A DNA stretch of 64,000 nucleotides, from assembly GCA_022393335.1 (NCBI GenBank), contig JAJEKB010021989.1, positions 28,015 to 92,014 on the forward strand, given 5' to 3'. Position 1 is the first letter of the stretch; every line of letters begins with the position of its first letter. The stretch is from Macrotrachela quadricornifera. Its lineage: Eukaryota > Rotifera > Eurotatoria > Philodinida > Philodinidae. Below, one piece after another: positions 58,112 to 64,000 of this stretch. Under the pieces are notes generated by a model. The model worked only from the letters and a program-made list of their open reading frames with translations, made no database searches and was not told where the DNA came from. A program made the position numbers and the translations under genes.

Positions 58112-61100
58112 CTAAGGTAAAAGATGATCGACATTTGGTAAACCATCTGGTGGTAATGGTTTGACAAATAATGAAGGTAATGATATATCATTATTATTAC
58201 CATTCATATACGGTTCAAAATCATTAAAATTAACATCGTCAAATGAAGCTGCTGTATCAAAATCATCATTAAGTAAAAGTGAATTAAGATTTGTATCACT
58301 TCCCCATGATGATGAAAAATCAAATGAATTAAAATCTGTTTGCCATTGTTGTTGTTGTTGTTGTTCAACAACAATAGGTTGAGGTGGTAATGGTACAGAT
58401 ATTTGAATGTGTTGTTGATGATGTTCTTCTTGTTTAATTTTTTTTGTTGTATGACGTTTTGCTGGTAATTTATCGGTATTTATTGTTGTCTTTTTTGCTG
58501 GACTAGATTTTGTTGTTCGAATTGATTTTATTAAAAGATTATCATTTTTTTCTATAGATGATGATGATGTTGTATGTTCAAAACGATTTATTGTATCAAT
58601 AATATTATCAACACCAGAAAATGATGAAGAATTTAAACCTTTAAGTAATGTACGAAGTGTTTTAGGTTCAACAGGTCCATTTAATAAAAGACAATTTCCA
58701 CCATCATCAAGTGTTGATTGATTACTATTAGTTGAATTATTATTAGTGACAGATACAATATTTCGATCAGTTTGTGATGTTTCTTAAAAGAAAAAAAGTA
58801 AAGAATAAATAAATTTATATTTATGATATTAAAGTTTATCTAAATCTTATTTTATATGGATTACTTATATGATTAAATTATCTGTAGATTGATAAAAGAA
58901 GTATTGATAATCATAAAAATTTTACAAAATGATCTTTTCTTAAGCTCATTATATGTTATTCTCAAATCAGATTATAATCAGTATTAGTCATTGCTTCAAG
59001 ACATATGATGATAAATTTTTATCTAAGTCTGATTCTAAGTAATTCTTTGTTTTTAGGCTAGCGATTAAAAATATAGAAAAAAAGAGAGAATATATCTTAA
59101 GAATAAAATTAAAAACAAACCATTTGATTGAGAAATTGACGGTGTAAGAACGAATCGTTGTTGTGATGATTGATCATGAGTAATTTTTTGTTGAATAATA
59201 TATGGTTTATTATTAATAAAAAAAATTTGTTGATGTTGTAGTTTTCTATCATCATTATTATTATTATTAAAAATAATTTGTTGTGATTGTGTTTGTTGAT
59301 TAAAATCATTTGTTGATGGTACATGAAGTACAACTGATTGACGAGTTGGTATTGTTGTTGGTAATAAATTCGTTGTTTCTGTACAATTTTTTAATCCAGT
59401 TGAAAGTATTGGTAATTTTTTTTTTATTGATGTTGCTGTTGTTGTTGTAGAATTTGAAGAAGTAAATAATGTTACTGGTGGTGATGATGATGATGATGGA
59501 GGTGATGAGGATGTTACAGTTCGTTGTTGTGTTTGTGCTTTTTGAAAAAGATGATTAACAATTGCATTTGAATCTGATGAAGCACCAGATGCAAGTGCTG
59601 ATAATAAAAAATTTGTTGTTGATGGATCATTAAAATCAATCATTAATGGTTGTGATGTTTCATTTATTTGTTCATTATTAGTTTTTATTGATAAATATTC
59701 ATCATTAGTTGAAGTTTTTGGAAGCATTAATTGATTTTGATTTGTTGTACCCATTAATGAAATAACATCCATATGATTTGATGTTGTTGATGATGATAAA
59801 CATGGTTTTTGAGTAGCAGCCGGTGAACGAACAAAATCTGGTTTAAGAGCATTGACATTTAATGTAACCTAAAGAAAGATTAGAAAAATATTTGATTTAT
59901 AATAAAAAAAATAATAATAATAATTTTTAGTTAAAATCTGGTTTTTTTTTAATTTTACCTGTTTGCCTGATGTATTTGTTATTGATAAAACTGATGAAGC
60001 TGAATCAACACGTACACGTTTATTACTATTTGAATCTCGATTTGGTGATAATAAAACATTTTGTACTCCAGATAAAACAGCAAATGTTGATTCATTTGTT
60101 GTTGTTTTTATTTGATCAAATAAAGATGGTACACGTGCAATAACATTTGTATCTGTTGATGATACAATTGGTGGTGTTAAAATATTATCATTTATAAAAC
60201 GTATATTATTATTTTGATGATGTGTTGATGGTGATGTTGAATTTCTATGAACAATATTAGTTTGTGATGTTGATGAAACGGATGCTGGTGGAGAAAGTAT
60301 TGATGATGGAACTGGTTGAATTTGATGTATATCATTTGATGGTTTAACAGCAAGTTGAGCTATAACTGGTGATGTAACAGTAGTTTTACGTGGACGACCA
60401 CGCGGCCTTTTCGATGGAGGAGTAGTTAAATTTGTTTGTTGTACAGGTGTCCATGTCATCGATTGGCTATTTTCTAATTAAACAAATCAAAAAAAAAAAC
60501 TTCAATGAATAGTAATAAAAAAAAAGCAAAGCTCGAATATATACCAGATATTTGATCAGTATTATTAACAAAAACAACTGATTCATTATTACTATTTCCT
60601 GTTAAATTTGAAGCACATACAAATACATTTCCATTTGTTGTTTCATTATGTATACGTTTTCGTCGTTTAGCTATAATAAGAAATAAAATATTTAAAAAAA
60701 AAAAAAAGAAGAAAACTAATTCTTACCTGGTTTTTGTTCCATTTCACTAAATGAATCAATACAATTTGTTAATGTTGCCATTTCTAATATGTTCGATTTT
60801 TGTCGACAATGTGTACCTTCAAGAACTTGTGTTACTTCCCAAGATTTTGATTTTATTAATGGATCAAAATTGAATACCTAAAGCAATAAAATATTTTTAG
60901 ATAAGAATTCTATCCTGTTAACTAAACGATTTAAATAATAACAAACATAAGATTGTATCAGTAATGACATATCGAAAACTAAATCTATTGATACTGACGT
61001 ACCTACTCTCTAACTAACTAAATTCATTGACTCGAATCAAAGGCATAACACACTATTTCAGTAACCTTCATTCGATGATATCAATTTTAGTGTACACACC

Positions 61101-62411
61101 TATACAAATCATTTCTAATCAAATGTCAATATGATCTATATATTATTAATATGTATAGAATTTAGTATAATATCGTTTACAATCTATATTAGAATTCTTT
61201 TCTTATTGAACAAACCTTATCAACAATAAGCGGACATTGAAGACCACATTTACATGATGTTGGTAATTCAAGATAATGACGTACAGCATCCAATGAATCA
61301 AGTATTACATTAGTTGGACTAAAAAATTTTGAATAAAAGTTAAAAATCTAACAATACATCTTCTTTAGTAATATGTAACAAAAAATGTCATTGTAATTCA
61401 AAGAATAAAATTGAAATGATTCTTTTTCTTGTTTATAATTATAATAGTTGATAGAGAAAAAAAAAAGAATTTCTACCTGAGATAAACAACAAGATCTGAA
61501 GCTAATATTCTTCTTTGCCAACCATATGGTACATGTATATATTCCATCGATGTTTGTGAATTATTTAATGAATTTTTACATGATTTTTTTGTACGTATAA
61601 AATTTGGTGATATTGGTTGTGTTGATTCATCTTTAACAATAATTCTTGTTAATGCTTTAGCTTCTTTTTTTATTTTAGATTTTTGATTTATTATTGTTTG
61701 TTGATCATTAGATGATGAAAAATTAAATGAATCTATATGTATATTATAATTTGTTGTTGTTGCTATTTGTTGTTCATTATTATTATCAACTTCTTTAATA
61801 TTTTTTAATATTTGTGTAACAATTTCTGTTGTTTGTTTTTCATCTAATGGACATTTTTTTGTTATATGATCATTATTATTTATTATTGTTTGTGTTGGTT
61901 GTTGAACATTTGTTGTATGAATATTAACATTATAATTATTAACACTTATATTATTTGCTGTTATATTTGTTAAATTAGTTGTATTATGCATTGAATTTGT
62001 TGATTCAATAATTGTTTTAGGTTTTATAGTTGAAAATGGTGATGGTAAACGTGTAACATTTATTAATGGTGGCTGTTTTATAGGCGTATCATGACTAGAT
62101 ATTGTCGAATTTAATTGAGATTGTTGAATATGATTATTATTATTTGTTTCATCTATCTGACTGACAAGTGATGATTGTGAATGAACAAATCGAACGAGAT
62201 GTGTTGGTGAAGCACTACTACTGCTATTTAATTGACTAGACGAAGAAGAAGACGAAGAAGAAGGTAATACTTCATTACAACATGATTCAACTAATTCATC
62301 AATTGTTACATTAGCAACAATTAATGATGGATCTTCATCTTTTGTTGTTAAATTTGAATTATCTATTAATTGATTTGTATATGTTGAATGATAAGTTTCA
62401 GTTGTTGTCAT
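58112..62411 (-). CDS. MBD5/MBD6-like methyl-CpG-binding-domain protein with AT-hook
   Basis: Seven exons: 61477-62411, 61216-61318, 60727-60877, 60545-60670, 59959-60473, 59121-59868 and 58112-58782, giving 1082 aa. The MBD (about 290-350) reads HVPYGWQRRIL...LVVYLSPTNVILDSLDAVRHYLEL...CKCGLQCPLIVDKVFNFDP; the CKCGLxCPL(I/V)..KVFNFDP ending is characteristic of MBD5/6. An AT-hook, KRPRGRPRK, sits at about 460-468. The rest is Ser/Thr/Asn/Gln-rich with poly-Gln and poly-Ser tracts, as in other animal MBD5/6 proteins. Human MBD5/6 do not need methyl-CpG; they join the PR-DUB (BAP1-ASXL) complex that removes H2A ubiquitin. All six junctions are in phase; introns are 50-338 bp. The gene is divergent from adenylate kinase 9 with 453 bp between starts. 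Confidence 0.9.
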
Positions 62412-62864
62412 TATAAAAAGAATATATATAGTTCGAGAAACGAACTAAGAAAATATTTAATGATCATATACAAACAGATAAAACAAAACAAAATAACAAA
62501 AAACAAACATCTGAAAAATGAAATCTTTCTTTTTTTGAATATTTATTGTTATTATTATTATTTTTATTGTTGTTGTTATTGTTGATTTAATAGCCATTAT
62601 AGAATGACAAAGAACGCTTTATTGAATTTTGATTGAAGAATTATATTTATTTTAATTTTTAAAAAAATTTAATATAAAAAAGATATTTGTATTTTAATAA
62701 AAATAAAAAAAATTATTTTTCTTTAATTCTTTTCATTTTATTAATAAAATTAAAGCGACATCTAGAAAGTAAAAAAAGGGTTGTTTCTAAGCAACAAACA
62801 GTTAAGATAGTTAGTCGTGTTTGGTTTATTCATTTTAGTTGATTGAAGTGCCTTATTGATTGCA
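62412..62864. promoter_or_regulatory. Bidirectional promoter region MBD5/6-AK9
   Basis: 453 bp separate the divergent start codons. Contains ATT/GTT trinucleotide tracts (62541-62590) and, on the AK9 side, CATTTTAG (AG 62837-62838) 26 nt before the ATG, a possible trans-splice acceptor. No TATA-like site can be picked out of the AT-rich background. Confidence 0.5.
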
Positions 62865-63962
62865 ATGACCGATAAACAAGAATCGGCTATTAGTGATCCT
62901 GGTGCTACTTTACAGAATTTTTCTAATCGTCAAGACTCTTCTTTTCAATATGGTGATCCACCAAAATATCAAACTGATGTAAATATATTATAGCAAGAAT
63001 ATCAAAATAGAAATTATATATACTTCTATTTGTAGAATGCATCAAAATCAATCACTGAAAATAAAGAGAAAAATGAACAAATAGCAGCTTTTGAAGATGA
63101 TCCTTATGATATGGAAGAAGTAAGAATTGGAAATATACTTAATCATAATGAAAAAATTAGTTTTAAATTGAAATAATGTTATACTTAGTTACAAATCTTT
63201 AGCTATTAATTAGGAGATTATAAATTCTTTTGATAGTTACATATGATTTAATGATAAAGAATTTAGTAAATTATGAAAATTGATTTTAGCATAGATTTTA
63301 ACGTAATCATCTTTCGATCGATAATACTAGCATAGTATATTTCTTTGCAATCTAACGATAATAGTAATATATAAGAAACAATTGAAGTTTAACTCACTGA
63401 AAAAATTTCTGATGACTGATTGTTTTAGAAAAATATGCAAAAGAATAAATGAAATAGATTTGTTCGGTAGTAGCTGATGATAATGAGAATCCAAGTATTC
63501 TGATTTAAAACCAAGATTTATTAATAAAACTTAGCTTAAATAAAAAACTGCATATTGATATTTATTTTTTCATACTTCTGAACTTTGAGGTATCATTATT
63601 TATCTTTAAAATTATTTTCAATAATTATATTGGTTATTTTTTAGGCAGATAAAAAGTTTCTTGAAGCAAAACCAACATGTTTTCTTCTTCTTGGTAAACC
63701 AGGTGTTGGTAAAACAATTTTAGCAAAAAAATTAGCCGATGATTGGCATGCTGAACTTATTAATAGTAAATTATATTATTCATTTTTTAAAATATATTCT
63801 TTTATTTTCTAGTTGCCGATCTTATTACATCAAATATAAAACAAAAAACTGAACTTGGTATGCATGCACGTGATTTACTTGTACGTGGTGAAGCTGTACC
63901 TGATCAAATGGTTGCACGAATGTTAGATATAAAAATGCGTTCACCTGAAGTAGCACATCATG
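62865..63962 (+). CDS. AK9: Adenylate kinase 9-like protein, N-terminal part (runs off the window)
   Basis: Four exons are visible, 62865-62978, 63036-63119, 63645-63765 and 63813-63962, encoding the first 156 residues; a donor GTTTGT follows at 63963 and the gene continues past the end. After an acidic leader (EDDPYDMEEADKKFLEAKP) comes the nucleoside-monophosphate kinase fold: P-loop GKPGVGKT (83-90), then ADLITSNIKQKTELGMHARDLLVRGEAVPDQMVARML, the NMP-binding region. The phrase KPTCFLLLGKPGVGKT matches adenylate kinase 9, a very large multi-domain nucleoside phosphate kinase (human 1911 aa) linked to motile cilia. Single-domain adenylate kinases usually begin GxPGxGKGT; the GKPGVGKT form favours AK9. 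Intron 2 (63120-63644) is 525 bp with nothing recognised. Partial at 3' end. Confidence 0.88.
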
Positions 63963-64000
63963 GTTTGTATTATTAAAAATAATTTCTTGTTTTTTTTTTT

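Noticed and set aside
1..64000. tRNA, rRNA, CRISPR arrays
   Set aside because: I looked for tRNA B-box patterns, rRNA-like GC-rich blocks and regularly spaced direct repeats and found none; a covariance-model scan would be needed to exclude tRNAs fully.

Overview
The window is eukaryotic nuclear DNA: AT-rich, with genes split by short GT-AG introns (mostly 45-90 bp). The gene set is animal (SERAC1, COPS5, SLC35C1, MBD5/6, adenylate kinase 9, NSMCE1, archaemetzincin, PXMP4, MGST1). A single-exon F-box/LRR protein of a lineage-expanded type, a secreted TPR family with bacterial-type motifs and a DraG-type ADP-ribosylglycohydrolase point to a bdelloid rotifer (Rotaria/Adineta-like). That assignment is inference; no marker gene is present.

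Layout. 1-4362: gene-free, with one 55-bp inverted repeat. 4363-9167 (minus): PXMP4, an MGST1-like MAPEG enzyme, an unrecognised 143-aa protein, and a PRDM9-type PR/SET methyltransferase that needs a 7-nt microexon. 9168-10855: spacer with a possible TTAA-flanked MITE. 10856-22080 (plus): SERAC1, COPS5, an unrecognised membrane protein and the GDP-fucose transporter SLC35C1, head to tail with gaps of 126, 126 and 42 bp, an operon-like arrangement. 22593-23940 (minus): a membrane-anchored EGF-like/methyltransferase protein. 25755-28538 (plus): ADP-ribosylglycohydrolase. 28539-32333: spacer holding a ~1.25-kb imperfect palindrome. 32334-38701 (plus): a tandem pair of secreted TPR proteins; the second copy is split by a 1059-bp TIR transposon. 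38815-40049 (minus): secreted SGNH hydrolase. 41131-43020 (plus): F-box protein. 44691-46007 (minus): ARM/HEAT-like protein. 46008-50579: gene-poor, with a diverged direct repeat. 50580-53947 (minus): HMGCL (cut by a 10-N assembly gap), archaemetzincin and NSMCE1, a second tight cluster. 54255-57155 (minus): a large protein with a SOCS-box-like C-terminus. 58112-62411 (minus): MBD5/6 with an AT-hook. 62865-end (plus): the start of adenylate kinase 9.

Many start codons lie 0-26 nt after a pyrimidine-rich AG acceptor-like site, as expected if spliced-leader trans-splicing (known in rotifers) matures these mRNAs. All exon models were built by hand: each junction was checked for GT/AG, phase and protein continuity, and exon lengths sum to whole codons. 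No alignment, expression or database evidence was available.
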